A DNA stretch of 52,984 bases from Synechococcus sp. UW140 (lineage in GTDB: Bacteria > Cyanobacteriota > Cyanobacteriia > PCC-6307 > Cyanobiaceae). This document shows positions 18,775-27,459 of the stretch, piece after piece. Within the stretch, counting starts at the first letter, position 1. Each line of letters begins with the position of its first letter. Location of the stretch: positions 1 to 52,984 of the forward strand of contig CAMCMT010000016.1 in NCBI GenBank assembly GCA_945875915.1, written 5' to 3'. A program made the position numbers and the translations under genes. Below the pieces are notes generated by a model. It worked only from the letters and a program-made list of their open reading frames with translations, did not search any database and was not told the DNA's origin.

Positions 18775-20216
18775 CGTGGCAGGGCCACCCAGGGTTCCAG
18801 GGCTGTCATCACTTGCCGGCCCCAGCCGCGGCGCCGCATGCGGCCATCAAGCACGGCCAGGCGGCCGCCGCTGCGGCGCAGGTTGGCCACCGCCCGTTGC
18901 AACCGGCCCAGGGCCTCGGGCAGGAGCAGCTCCCGGAACCAGTCCAGGCCCTGCTGGCGCAGGGCCTGGACCTGGGCGGCGGTGAGAGGCGACTCCAGGC
19001 TGGCCAGGGGCAGGGTGCAGGCGATCACCTGGCAGGGGACGGGCAGGCAGGCCTGCTGGTCCAGCCACCAGCCCCAGCTGGCGCAGATCACGCCATTGCT
19101 CTCGGGAGCAGTGTCCTGATGGACTACCCGGCTGCCGAATTCCGCCGCCAGGCCGCTGGTGAGGCCCCGGCGCAGGCCATCGTCATCGAGCAACACCAGG
19201 GTGAGGCCCTCCTGGCCCAGCACCAGCCTGCGCGCTTGATCAAGCAGGTGGCCGGCGAAGTGGGGGCTGTTGGGCAGGGGCTGGCCGGCTGGGGCAAAGA
19301 CCGGCAGGGGGTCCTGCAGGGGTGGATCCCCCAGGGCCACCTCCACTTGGGGCCGGAAGCCGGCCCGGGAGCCAGCGTTGCCGGGGCTACCCAGGCGCCC
19401 GCCGCTGGGGAGTTCCCCCACCAGCAGGGCACCCCGATCGGCGAACAGGCCGGCCAGGGCGGCCAGGGGATCGAGCGGTTGGCGGTGCAGTTGCCAGCGC
19501 AGCAGGCTGGGATTGACCGTGGCCCAGCTGACCCAGTCGCTGCCGCCACAGGCCAGCCAATGGGGCCAGGGCTCCGGTAGGGCCTCCATCAGCGCCAGTA
19601 ATTGGCGTAGGGGCGCTTCCTCCTCCGGGCTCACGCCCACCTGTTCCACGGGGCCCTGGGGATGGGCGAAGATCCGCCGGCTGAGCCGTTCATGCAGGCC
19701 CAGCAGGCCGGTGGAGGCGGCGGGCAGGCTGCGGCGCAGCACCTCCCAGTCGTGGTTTTCGATCACCAGGCCCAGGGCGCTGCGCAGCAGTCGCTCCAGG
19801 TTTTCGGCCTCGGGGATCACCAGCTGGCGAGCGCCCAGGCCCTGGGCGCGCCAGGCCTGCACTAGCTGGCGGTGATCGAGCAGCCACAGCCGCGCCTGGG
19901 GCGGGGCGGCTGGGCCCTCCCAGCAGGGCAGGGTCAGGCCGGCGGCCTGGAGTCGGGGCAGTTCCACCTGCAGCAGCCGTTGGCGCAGCCCTTCGCTGAC
20001 CACCAGGGCCAGGCCGGTGTCGGTGAGGGCGATGGGCACCAGTAGGGCCAGTAGCCAGCTGGGGTCACTGCCAGGGGCCAGGCGCACCAGGGTTTGATCG
20101 CCGCGCCGCAGGCTGCGGGCCGCCAGACGGCTGAGGGTGAGGTGGTGGGGCCAGCGGGTTTCCCCCTCCAGCCGGAGGAGTGCCTTGAGCTGCTGGTGGG
20201 CCAGGGCTTCCAACAT
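18759..20216 (-). CDS. DinG-like helicase-related protein lacking a clear Walker A
   Basis: A 485-residue protein. The C-terminal part (EALGRLQRAVANLRRSGG followed by LAVLDGRMRRRGWGRQVM) resembles motif VI and the end of DinG/XPD-type helicases. The N-terminal part aligns in shape with the Q motif/Walker A region but shows no GxGKS/T, and no DEAH box is evident. It may be a degenerate or non-catalytic relative. ATG at 20216 (MLEALAHQQLKALLRL) is preferred; the frame is open for 23 more codons. It is divergent from tyrA. Family assignment is moderate. Confidence 0.55.
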   Translation of the reverse strand: MLEALAHQQLKALLRLEGETRWPHHLTLSRLAARSLRRGDQTLVRLAPGSDPSWLLALLVPIALTDTGLALVVSEGLRQRLLQVELPRLQAAGLTLPCWEGPAAPPQARLWLLDHRQLVQAWRAQGLGARQLVIPEAENLERLLRSALGLVIENHDWEVLRRSLPAASTGLLGLHERLSRRIFAHPQGPVEQVGVSPEEEAPLRQLLALMEALPEPWPHWLACGGSDWVSWATVNPSLLRWQLHRQPLDPLAALAGLFADRGALLVGELPSGGRLGSPGNAGSRAGFRPQVEVALGDPPLQDPLPVFAPAGQPLPNSPHFAGHLLDQARRLVLGQEGLTLVLLDDDGLRRGLTSGLAAEFGSRVVHQDTAPESNGVICASWGWWLDQQACLPVPCQVIACTLPLASLESPLTAAQVQALRQQGLDWFRELLLPEALGRLQRAVANLRRSGGRLAVLDGRMRRRGWGRQVMTALEPWVALPRLLPR

Positions 20217-20323
20217 GGGGCGATCGTAGGAAGCTGGGGCCAGCAAACTGGCGCATCGATGACCGACTGGTTCAGCCATGACCAACGGAGGGGTTTAGCC
20301 ATCGCCAATCCAGGGGGTCTGCC

Positions 20324-21160
20324 ATGACCATTTCCTGGCGCGATCGTCCAATCGGTGTGGTGGGCCTGGGCCTGATCGGCGGCTCCCTGGCCCTCGATTT
20401 GCGCGCCCAGGGGTTGCGGGTGCAGGCCCTGGTGCACCGGGAGGCCACGGCCCAGCGGGCCCGCCAGCGGGGGCTGGCCGATCAGGTGAGCACCGATCCG
20501 GCCGTGCTGGCCGATTGCGCCCTAGTGGTGCTGGCCCTGCCCCTGGATCGCTTGCTTGAGCCCAGCGCTGATCTGCTGGCTGCCCTGCCCCCAGGGGCGG
20601 TGGTCACCGATGTGGGCTCGGTCAAGGGGCCGGTGCTGGATCGCTGGGGCCAGTGGCCCCGCTTTGTGGCCAGCCATCCGATGGCCGGCACGGCGCAAGC
20701 CGGGGTGGAGGCGGGGCTGGCGGGCCTGTTTGCCGGCCGGCCCTGGGTGGCGACGCCCACGGACGCCACCGACCCCGAGGCCCTGGCGGTGGTGAGGGGT
20801 TTGGCCGAGGCGGTGGATGCCCAATGGATTGAATGCCAGGCCAGCGACCACGACCAGGCCGTGGCGCAGATTTCCCATTTGCCGGTGCTGCTGGGGGCCG
20901 CCCTGATTGAGGCTGCCGGCCAAGCGCCCCTGGCCCGGGCCCTGGCCTCCAGTGGCTTCGCCGACACCAGCCGCGTCGGCGCTGGCAACCCGGAACTGGG
21001 CAGCCTGATGGCCCGATATAACCGCGAAGCGCTGCTGGTAGCCCTGGCCCGCTACCGAACCAGCCTGGCGGCCCTTGAGCAGTTGGTTCAGGGCGGCGAT
21101 TGGCCGGGATTGGAGCAACGGCTCGTCCAGGCCCAGGCCCACAGGCCCGAATTTCTCTGA
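20324..21160 (+). CDS. tyrA: Prephenate/arogenate dehydrogenase
   Basis: A 278-residue NAD(P)-dependent dehydrogenase of tyrosine synthesis; cyanobacterial enzymes usually prefer arogenate and NADP. The Rossmann motif GVVGLGLIGGSLALDLR is at residues 11-27. DVGSVKGPV, SHPMAGT and QISHLPVLLGAAL are family motifs. No ACT or chorismate mutase domain is present. It is divergent from the helicase-like gene and convergent with crtD. Confidence 0.93.
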   Translation: MTISWRDRPIGVVGLGLIGGSLALDLRAQGLRVQALVHREATAQRARQRGLADQVSTDPAVLADCALVVLALPLDRLLEPSADLLAALPPGAVVTDVGSVKGPVLDRWGQWPRFVASHPMAGTAQAGVEAGLAGLFAGRPWVATPTDATDPEALAVVRGLAEAVDAQWIECQASDHDQAVAQISHLPVLLGAALIEAAGQAPLARALASSGFADTSRVGAGNPELGSLMARYNREALLVALARYRTSLAALEQLVQGGDWPGLEQRLVQAQAHRPEFL

Positions 21161-21180
21161 GCTGGAGCCGTTGGAGGGGG

Positions 21181-22803
21181 TCAGTTCGCCTTGAGCCGCA
21201 GCGCCCGGCCCCGGCCCGCCAGGAGCTGGCGGGCCACCATCAGGGCGCAGAGCGATACCCCGGCGGTGCCTTCGCCGGGGTGGATGCCGTCGCCGCAGAG
21301 CCATAGGCCTGGCAGGGGGGTGCGGCTGGCCAGGCCGAAGGGCCCGAAGCGGTCTGGTTGCTGGCCGAGTCCGCCCACAAAGCCAAACGGGCGGCCGGTC
21401 CAGCGGGCAAAGCCCCTGGGGGTGGCCAGCTCCTGGTGCAGAAACTGCTGCGGTTCGATGCCGAGCAATTCGGTGAGGCCCGCCTGGATGCCCCGTAGGG
21501 CCTGGGCTTTGCGGGCCTGGTAGCTGGCCCGATCGAGGCCAAACCAGGGGCGCGCTGCGGTGAACACGCTGGCGATCACCGTGGCCTGCCCCGCCGGCGC
21601 CCGGCCATCGCCCTCGCGGCTGATCGACACGAACAGGTTGCCGGGGTCGGCCCATTCCAACTGGCCGTGCAGGCCGAGGTCTTGGACTAGGTCCTCGCGG
21701 GGGGCGGCCCCGTAGAAGACCAGGGCGCCGGAGGGATCGCCAAAGCCGCTGATGCGGCGGTCGTAGCCCCGGGGCATGGCGTCCCCCAGCAGGCCTTTGA
21801 GCGCCTGGGGGGGCAGGGTCAGCACCACCTCCCGGGCGTCCAGACGGAATGGCTCACCGCCTTGTCCCCCACCATGGCCGTCCGCCCCAAGGCGACCTTG
21901 CAGGCCGTCCAGGCTCCAACCGCCGCCAGGGATTGGCCGCAGACCCATAAGGCGGTGGTTGCAGTGGATCGCGCCGCCGGCCGCGGCCAGGGCCTGCTCC
22001 AGGGCGCGGCTTAGGTCCTGCATGGAGCCCTCCAGATGCCAGAGGCCCTGGGGTCCCTGGGCCATGGCCAGCACGGTGGCGCCGTAAAGGGCGGCGGTGC
22101 GATCGGCCGGTTCCTGGGAATAGAGCTTGAGCTGCAGGTCGAGGAAGCGGCGTAGGCGGCCATCGCCACCGCAGCCGCTCACGCTCAGCAGGTCGGCCAC
22201 GGTGGCGAGGCTGGCCAGGCCACTGGCCAGGGTGGCGGGGCGGATGGCCTGCAGCAGCTGGGCCAGATCCCAGCCGTTGCGGGGCGGCAACACCGGATCG
22301 CGGCCGGCGAAGGCCCAGTTGCTGCCATGGAGGGCGGCGCAGAGGTCCCAGAAGCGCTCGCTGCCGGGGAACTGGCGCCGCCGCTCGGCCCGCCAGCGCT
22401 CGGGATCGCGCCAGAGCCGGATCGGCTCCCGTTCGCCGGCCAGCTGCACGCTGCAGCCGGGATCGAGCCGGGTCGCCGCCGGCAGGTCCAGGCCGAAATG
22501 GTCGAACAGGCGGCGATGGATGCCGCCGCTCTCCAGGCCCGCCACCTGGGTGGCGCCCACATCAAAGGTGTAGGGGCCGCGGCGGAAGGTGCCGGCGCAG
22601 CCACCGCTTTGGCTGTGGGCCTCCAGCAGCACCACCTCCAGCCCTTCGCCGGCCAACAGGGCGGCGGCGGTGAGACCGGCGATGCCGGCCCCGACCACGG
22701 CCACATCGCAGCGCTGGGGGCGATCGAGGGGGGAGCGATCGAGGTTGGGGCGAGCCGTGAGGGGCAGGAGCCAGCACCAGGGGAGCGGGCGGCATGCTGG
22801 CAA
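21181..22803 (-). CDS. crtD: Carotenoid C-3',4' desaturase CrtD-like
   Basis: A CrtI/phytoene-desaturase-family FAD enzyme. It has the dinucleotide motif DVAVVGAGIAGLTAAALLA, then E..SQSGGCAGTFRRGPYTFDVGA, and the C-terminal GLWLCGDGIHPGEGTAGV for FAD binding. In cyanobacteria this family member acts in myxoxanthophyll-type carotenoid synthesis. The start is unclear: no in-frame ATG or GTG lies between the divergent kinase gene and the FAD motif. TTG at 22803 is listed; CTG at 22767, or the start at 22917 overlapping the kinase gene, are alternatives. Confidence 0.78.
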   Translation of the reverse strand: MPACRPLPWCWLLPLTARPNLDRSPLDRPQRCDVAVVGAGIAGLTAAALLAGEGLEVVLLEAHSQSGGCAGTFRRGPYTFDVGATQVAGLESGGIHRRLFDHFGLDLPAATRLDPGCSVQLAGEREPIRLWRDPERWRAERRRQFPGSERFWDLCAALHGSNWAFAGRDPVLPPRNGWDLAQLLQAIRPATLASGLASLATVADLLSVSGCGGDGRLRRFLDLQLKLYSQEPADRTAALYGATVLAMAQGPQGLWHLEGSMQDLSRALEQALAAAGGAIHCNHRLMGLRPIPGGGWSLDGLQGRLGADGHGGGQGGEPFRLDAREVVLTLPPQALKGLLGDAMPRGYDRRISGFGDPSGALVFYGAAPREDLVQDLGLHGQLEWADPGNLFVSISREGDGRAPAGQATVIASVFTAARPWFGLDRASYQARKAQALRGIQAGLTELLGIEPQQFLHQELATPRGFARWTGRPFGFVGGLGQQPDRFGPFGLASRTPLPGLWLCGDGIHPGEGTAGVSLCALMVARQLLAGRGRALRLKAN

Positions 22804-22818
22804 GGGTGTGACGCCAGC

Positions 22819-23790
22819 GTGGATCCGGTGCAGCAGGCCCCCCTGAGCGACTGGCTGGAGCGGCGCCTGGGGGTTCCCCTGGTGGCCCAGAACGTGGTGG
22901 GAGGGGGCTGCATCCACCAGGCCTGGGCCCTGGATCTGGCCGATGGCCGGCGCCTGTTTGCCAAAACCAATCGCCTCGCCGCGCTGCCCCTGCTCAGGGC
23001 CGAGGCCGACGGCTTGGCGGCCCTCTCTGCCCTGGCCGGCGACCTGGTGATTCCCCAGCCGCTCGCCTGCGAAGCCCTGGACGATCGGGCGTTGTTGCTG
23101 ATGGAGTGGTTGCCCTTGGCTGGGGCGGCCTCCGGCTCCGGGGGCGGCTTAGGGAGTGGTCCCGGGGCTGTTGCGTCCCTCGCCGGATCGCCTGGCCCCG
23201 CCAACCCGATGACCCCGGCCCAGGCCTGGAGCCGTTTCGGGGCGGCCCTGGCGGACCTGCATCGCCGCAGCCTGGCCTGCAGTGATGGCCGCTTCGGCTG
23301 GCAGCAGGACAACTTCATCGGCTCCGGCCCCCAGGCCAACGGCTGGTTGGCCGGTTGGGGCGAGTTCTTTGCGGAACGGCGCCTGGGTCCCCAGCTGCTC
23401 CTGGCTGCCCGGGCGGGCCGGCCCCTGCGCCAGGCGGAAGCGTTGCTGGCACGGCTGCCGGCCTGGCTGGATCAGCATGGGGCTGGGCCCTGCCTGGTCC
23501 ATGGCGACCTCTGGGCCGGCAACGGCGGCCTCCTTGTGGATGGGCGTGGCGCGATCTTCGATCCAGCCGTCTACCGGGGCGACCGGGAGGTGGACTTGGC
23601 CATGGCCCGGTTGTTTGGCGGCTTCCCGGCCAGCTTCTTTGCTGGGTACGAGGGCCGCTGGCCCCTGCCCCCCGGCCACGGCCGCCGCCTTGAGATCTAC
23701 AACCTGTATCACCTGCTCAACCACGCCAACCTGTTTGGCGGCGGCTACTGGCGCCAGGCCCAGGCCGGCATCGACGCCCTAGTGGGCTAG
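22819..23790 (+). CDS. Fructosamine kinase family protein
   Basis: A 323-residue kinase of the fructosamine/ketosamine-3-kinase family, which phosphorylates glycated amines so that they decompose (protein deglycation). It contains LFAKTN (ATP Lys region), LLLMEWLPL, LVHGDLWAGNGG (catalytic loop) and IFDPAVYRGDREVDLAM (metal-binding DPA). GTG at 22819 is chosen; another GTG lies three codons later. An internal Gly/Ser/Pro-rich loop at about residues 99-133 is longer than usual. It is divergent from crtD with a 15-base spacer. Confidence 0.85.
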   Translation: MDPVQQAPLSDWLERRLGVPLVAQNVVGGGCIHQAWALDLADGRRLFAKTNRLAALPLLRAEADGLAALSALAGDLVIPQPLACEALDDRALLLMEWLPLAGAASGSGGGLGSGPGAVASLAGSPGPANPMTPAQAWSRFGAALADLHRRSLACSDGRFGWQQDNFIGSGPQANGWLAGWGEFFAERRLGPQLLLAARAGRPLRQAEALLARLPAWLDQHGAGPCLVHGDLWAGNGGLLVDGRGAIFDPAVYRGDREVDLAMARLFGGFPASFFAGYEGRWPLPPGHGRRLEIYNLYHLLNHANLFGGGYWRQAQAGIDALVG

Positions 23791-23867
23791 GGCCGCCTTG
23801 GTCGATCAGCCCCCAACCCAAGCCCAGTCATCCCAGAAAAGACTTGGATAGGCAAAAAACTGGCCAT

Positions 23868-23915
23868 AAAAAAACCTGCTGAACGTCCCCCACGGCAGGG
23901 AAAGCATCCAGCAGG
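23868..23915 (-). terminator. Terminator of the CAAD-protein gene
   Basis: On the minus strand, arms CCTGCTG (23915-23909) and CAGCAGG (23881-23875) pair around a long loop and are followed by seven T residues (23874-23868). It lies 28 bases beyond the stop of the minus-strand CAAD gene. Confidence 0.65.
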
Positions 23916-23943
23916 CATTGGGGCCCAGAGGGCAGGTCAAGGC

Positions 23944-24309
23944 TCAGCCCAGGTATTCCTGGCGCAGGGTCTGCAATTTGGTGACCACCGCCTGGCGTTT
24001 GTCGCTGGTGGTGAGGTTGTGCCAGCTCCAGGTGCCCACCACTACCAGGCCCAGCAGTTCGAGCAGGCCGGGAATCACGGGCAAGAGATTAATGGTGTCG
24101 AGCACACCCTTAATAAGCACCTGGGCGACGATGACCGCCACCAGGACCCCTAGTCCCTTGCCGAGGCGACCCATCTGGGTCCAATCCACCTGGTCGAGGG
24201 TGGCGTTGACCTTGCCAAGGATTTCGCTGTAGCGCTCGGTGAAGTTGGCGCCGGTGTCTGCGGCAGAGGCGGTTGCCTGCTCCTGTTGGTCGGTGGTCTC
24301 GTCGCTCAT
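23944..24309 (-). CDS. CAAD domain (CURT1-like) thylakoid membrane protein
   Basis: A 121-residue protein. After a hydrophilic acidic N terminus (MSDETTDQQEQATAS) come an amphipathic region, two transmembrane helices (about 51-72 and 79-98) separated by a short loop LLPVIPG, and a basic C terminus. This is the architecture of CAAD/CURT1 proteins, which bend thylakoid membranes. ATG at 24309 is preferred; the frame continues upstream without homology. It is divergent from the JAMM gene with 40 bases between. Confidence 0.8.
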   Translation of the reverse strand: MSDETTDQQEQATASAADTGANFTERYSEILGKVNATLDQVDWTQMGRLGKGLGVLVAVIVAQVLIKGVLDTINLLPVIPGLLELLGLVVVGTWSWHNLTTSDKRQAVVTKLQTLRQEYLG

Positions 24310-24349
24310 GTCAACAGGGCTTAACTCACGTTGCCCATAAGGTATCGGT

Positions 24350-24835
24350 GTGAGCTCGTCCACGCCAGCGCTGTTGCGCCTCAATTTGGATTGGCTGACG
24401 ATCCTTGTGGGAGTGCTCGCGGCTGCGGCCCCCGAGGAGGGCTGCGCCTTGCTACTGGGGCAGCGGATGCTGGTTACCCCGGGGAGACATCTTCTGCAGT
24501 TGAGCGAGGTCTGGCCCTGCCAGAACAGATGGGAGCCCAAACGCGAACGTTGCCAGCGTTTTTTGCTTGATCCGCGCGAGCAGTTGCTGGCCCAGCGCTG
24601 GGCTCGGCAGCGGGGAGTTCAAGTGCTTGGTTCGGCCCACAGCCACCCGGCCAGCCCAGCGCAACCCTCCGCCACCGACCTGGACCTGGCCGTTGGCCCC
24701 ACCTTGATGGTCATCCGTTCTGGCCTGGTGGGGGCTGGGGGCCAGCCTGGCGGTCCCCTGACGGGCCTGGGGGCCTGGTGGCTGCCGGGGGACAGGGCCG
24801 CGCCCCTGGCCCTGGAGATCGAGATCGCGTCCTAA
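24350..24835 (+). CDS. JAMM/MPN (Mov34) family metallopeptidase
   Basis: A 161-residue zinc isopeptidase-like protein. The JAMM motif is complete: Glu30 in APEEGCALLLG, then H97-x-H99-x7-S107-x2-D110. In bacteria such stand-alone JAMM proteases release sulfur-carrier proteins or amino acids from their C termini. The GTG start at 24350 fits the divergent arrangement. The E1-like/rhodanese gene follows after about 130 bases, so the two probably act on the same ubiquitin-like sulfur carrier (inference). Confidence 0.82.
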   Translation: MSSSTPALLRLNLDWLTILVGVLAAAAPEEGCALLLGQRMLVTPGRHLLQLSEVWPCQNRWEPKRERCQRFLLDPREQLLAQRWARQRGVQVLGSAHSHPASPAQPSATDLDLAVGPTLMVIRSGLVGAGGQPGGPLTGLGAWWLPGDRAAPLALEIEIAS

Positions 24836-24966
24836 CTCTCGCCATGGCCGCTGCCGGGATGGCGGACCTGGGCCAGGGCAGGCTTCCATTTCTTGTGATC
24901 GAGCCGCCCGGATCCCGATCCGGTTCAGGCATTTGGGAGAATGGGGATCTGGAGCCGAAACCGACC

Positions 24967-26139
24967 ATGCTTCCCCCCGATACCAGTGGCATCACCCTGA
25001 GCCCCGATGAAGTGGCTCGCTTTTCCCGGCACCTGATCCTGCCGGAGGTGGGTATGGAGGGCCAGAAGCGGCTGAAGGCCGCCTCCGTGGTCTGCGTCGG
25101 CACCGGTGGCCTTGGCTCACCGCTGCTGCTTTATCTGGCCGCCGCCGGGGTGGGGCGCCTGGGCATCGTCGATTTCGACGTGGTGGACCACAGCAACCTG
25201 CAACGCCAGGTGATCCATGGCACCAGCTGGGTCGGTAAACCCAAGATCGAATCGGCCAAGGCCCGGATCCTGGAGATCAACCCCCACTGCCAGGTGGACC
25301 TCTACGAAACCGCCCTCACCAGCGAGAACGCCCTCGAGATCATTGCCGGCTACGACCTGGTCTGCGATGGCACCGACAACTTCCCCACCCGATACTTGGT
25401 CAACGACGCCTGCGTGCTTCTGGGCAAGCCCAATGTGTATGGCTCGATCTTCCGCTTCGAGGGCCAGGCCACGGTTTTCAACCTCACCAGCGAGAGCCCC
25501 AATTACCGCGACCTCTTCCCCGAGCCGCCACCGCCGGGCATGGTGCCCTCCTGCGCCGAGGGCGGCGTAGTTGGGGTGCTACCCGGGATTATTGGCGTGA
25601 TCCAGGCCACCGAGGCCGTCAAGATCATCACTGGCATTGGCACCACCTTGAGCGGTCGGCTGCTCCTGTTTGATGCCCTGGCGATGAAGTTCCGCGAGCT
25701 CAAATTGCGCCCCAACCCCGAGCGCCCCGTGATCGAGAAACTGATCGATTACCAGGAATTCTGTGGCGTCGGCGGCTCGGCTCCCGGTCAGGAGGAAGCC
25801 GGCTCGGTTGAGAGCATCTCGGTGGGCGAACTCAAGGCCCTGCTCGATGGCGACACCAGTGGGTTGGTGTTGATCGACGTACGCAATCCGCCCGAGGCTG
25901 ATATTGCCGTGATCCCTGGGGCGATTTTGATTCCCCTTGATCAGATTGAAAACGGCACCGCGATTGAGCGCATCCGGGAGCTGGTCGCCGGCAAAACCCT
26001 GTACGCCCATTGCAAGCTGGGGGGGCGCTCCGCCAAGGCCCTGATTGCCCTAAAGCGCTCCGGCATCGACGGGATCAACGTCGCCGGCGGCATTGACGCT
26101 TGGAGCCAGGAGGTGGATTACAGCGTGCAGCGCTATTGA
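24967..26139 (+). CDS. moeB: E1-like adenylyltransferase with rhodanese domain (MoeB/ThiF type)
   Basis: A 390-residue protein. The N-terminal ThiF/MoeB domain (1-270) has GTGGLGSPLLLYLAAAGVG for ATP binding, DFDVVDHSNLQRQ and the PSCAEGGVVGVLPG Cys region. The C-terminal rhodanese domain (about 285-390) has the active-site loop YAHCKLGGRSAKA. Such proteins adenylate the C terminus of MoaD/ThiS-like carriers and pass sulfur to them, for molybdopterin or thiamin synthesis or tRNA thiolation. Which carrier is used cannot be told here. ATG at 24967 is chosen by homology. Confidence 0.87.
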   Translation: MLPPDTSGITLSPDEVARFSRHLILPEVGMEGQKRLKAASVVCVGTGGLGSPLLLYLAAAGVGRLGIVDFDVVDHSNLQRQVIHGTSWVGKPKIESAKARILEINPHCQVDLYETALTSENALEIIAGYDLVCDGTDNFPTRYLVNDACVLLGKPNVYGSIFRFEGQATVFNLTSESPNYRDLFPEPPPPGMVPSCAEGGVVGVLPGIIGVIQATEAVKIITGIGTTLSGRLLLFDALAMKFRELKLRPNPERPVIEKLIDYQEFCGVGGSAPGQEEAGSVESISVGELKALLDGDTSGLVLIDVRNPPEADIAVIPGAILIPLDQIENGTAIERIRELVAGKTLYAHCKLGGRSAKALIALKRSGIDGINVAGGIDAWSQEVDYSVQRY

Positions 26140-26170
26140 GATTGGGAAGCGAAAGGCTGCTTTTTGGTGC

Positions 26171-27418
26171 TCAGTAATCCACGCCACGCTTGAGGTCCAC
26201 GCCCCGTTCGGCGTAGTGCTTGTGGCAAACCATCTCAGAGTGCACGCTAGCTAGATCGAAGTAGGCGGGCGGATTTTTGCAGCGGCCGGTGATAATCACC
26301 TCCGTTTCGGCTGGTTTGCGTAGCAGGGTTTGCACGATCGGCTCCACCGGCAGTAGCTCCAGGTCCACGGTGGGGTTGAGCTCGTCAAGGATCACGGTTT
26401 TGTAAAGGCCACTGGCGATCGCGGCCCGGGCTATCTCCCAGGCCCGCTCCGCTTCCACGTAGTCGATCGGCTGCTGCTGGCCGCGCCAAACGATCGCATC
26501 GCGGCCGGAGCGCAGGTGGTCGACCAGGTGGGGATAGCTCTCGCGTAGGGCGGCGATGGCGGCGTCTTCGGTATAGCCGCTGCCACCCTTGAGCCATTGC
26601 AGGATCAGCACCCGGTGGCTCTTGTCCTGGCTGATGCCACGGCCAATCGCCTGCAGGGCCTTGCCGAGGGCGCTGGTTGATTTGCCCTTGCCTTCACCGG
26701 TGTAAATCTCGATGCCATCGAGTCCCGGGTTGGCGGCCCCATCCGGGTAGCCCTCCTCGTCGAGCCAGAGATCCTTGCGGCGATGGGCCCGCATTTCCGA
26801 GTGGAGATCGGCGATCTGCACCAGCTGGCGCGGGGCGCCCCGGCCGGTGACGATCACTTCCATGCCGCCGGGCTTGGCGGCCAGGGTCTGAACCACATCG
26901 GCGATGTCGAGCAGGCCCAGGTCCAGCACCGGGCTCAGTTCATCGAGCACCACCACCGAATAGAGGGCGCTGGCGATCGCTCCCTTGGCGATGTCCCAGC
27001 CCCGCTGGGCCTCCTGACGATCGAATTTGGTGGCTTCATCGGCGGTGAAGAACTCACCGCGGCCGGTGCGCACCTGGTCAATGAGGTGGGGAAAGCCCTG
27101 CTGCAGGGCCTCGATCGCGGCGTCTTCGTCGTAGGAGCGGCCCGGACCCTTCAAAAACCGCAGCAGCAGCACGCGCGTGCGTTTCTGTTCGCAGATGCCC
27201 AGGCCGATCGTGCGCAGCACCACCCCTAGGGCGGCCTGGCTTTTGCCCTTGCCGTCGCCGTCATAGACGTGCAGCTGGCCATGGCTGCGCTCACTGGCGT
27301 CAGCGGCGGTGCGAATGCCGATACCCCGCGAGCTGCCGGCGGTGGAACTACTGCTGGAACGGCGGTTGGCGATGCCTGTCACGGAGGTGCTGCCCTGCAG
27401 GGCCATGCCAGGGCTCAT
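26171..27418 (-). CDS. cobO: Cob(I)yrinic acid a,c-diamide adenosyltransferase, duplicated domain
   Basis: A 415-residue protein made of two CobO/BtuR-type domains, about 47-215 and 233-415. Each has its own P-loop (GDGKGKS and GEGKGKS), a DELSP/DELNP Walker-B-like segment and a TGR...HSEM segment. BtuR-type enzymes are normally about 200 residues with a single domain. The second repeat keeps the family C terminus (GVDY); the first ends differently. The first 46 residues are Ser/Arg-rich and divergent. The enzyme adds the adenosyl group to the corrinoid. No cobalamin riboswitch fits in the 40-base upstream gap. Confidence 0.85.
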   Translation of the reverse strand: MSPGMALQGSTSVTGIANRRSSSSSTAGSSRGIGIRTAADASERSHGQLHVYDGDGKGKSQAALGVVLRTIGLGICEQKRTRVLLLRFLKGPGRSYDEDAAIEALQQGFPHLIDQVRTGRGEFFTADEATKFDRQEAQRGWDIAKGAIASALYSVVVLDELSPVLDLGLLDIADVVQTLAAKPGGMEVIVTGRGAPRQLVQIADLHSEMRAHRRKDLWLDEEGYPDGAANPGLDGIEIYTGEGKGKSTSALGKALQAIGRGISQDKSHRVLILQWLKGGSGYTEDAAIAALRESYPHLVDHLRSGRDAIVWRGQQQPIDYVEAERAWEIARAAIASGLYKTVILDELNPTVDLELLPVEPIVQTLLRKPAETEVIITGRCKNPPAYFDLASVHSEMVCHKHYAERGVDLKRGVDY

Positions 27419-27459
27419 ACCGTTGAATCCTAACGACGGCCCTGGGGGGCTCCGACACG

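Noticed and set aside
27419-27459. Cobalamin riboswitch upstream of cobO
   Set aside because: Only about 40 bases separate cobO from the divergent larE; far too short.
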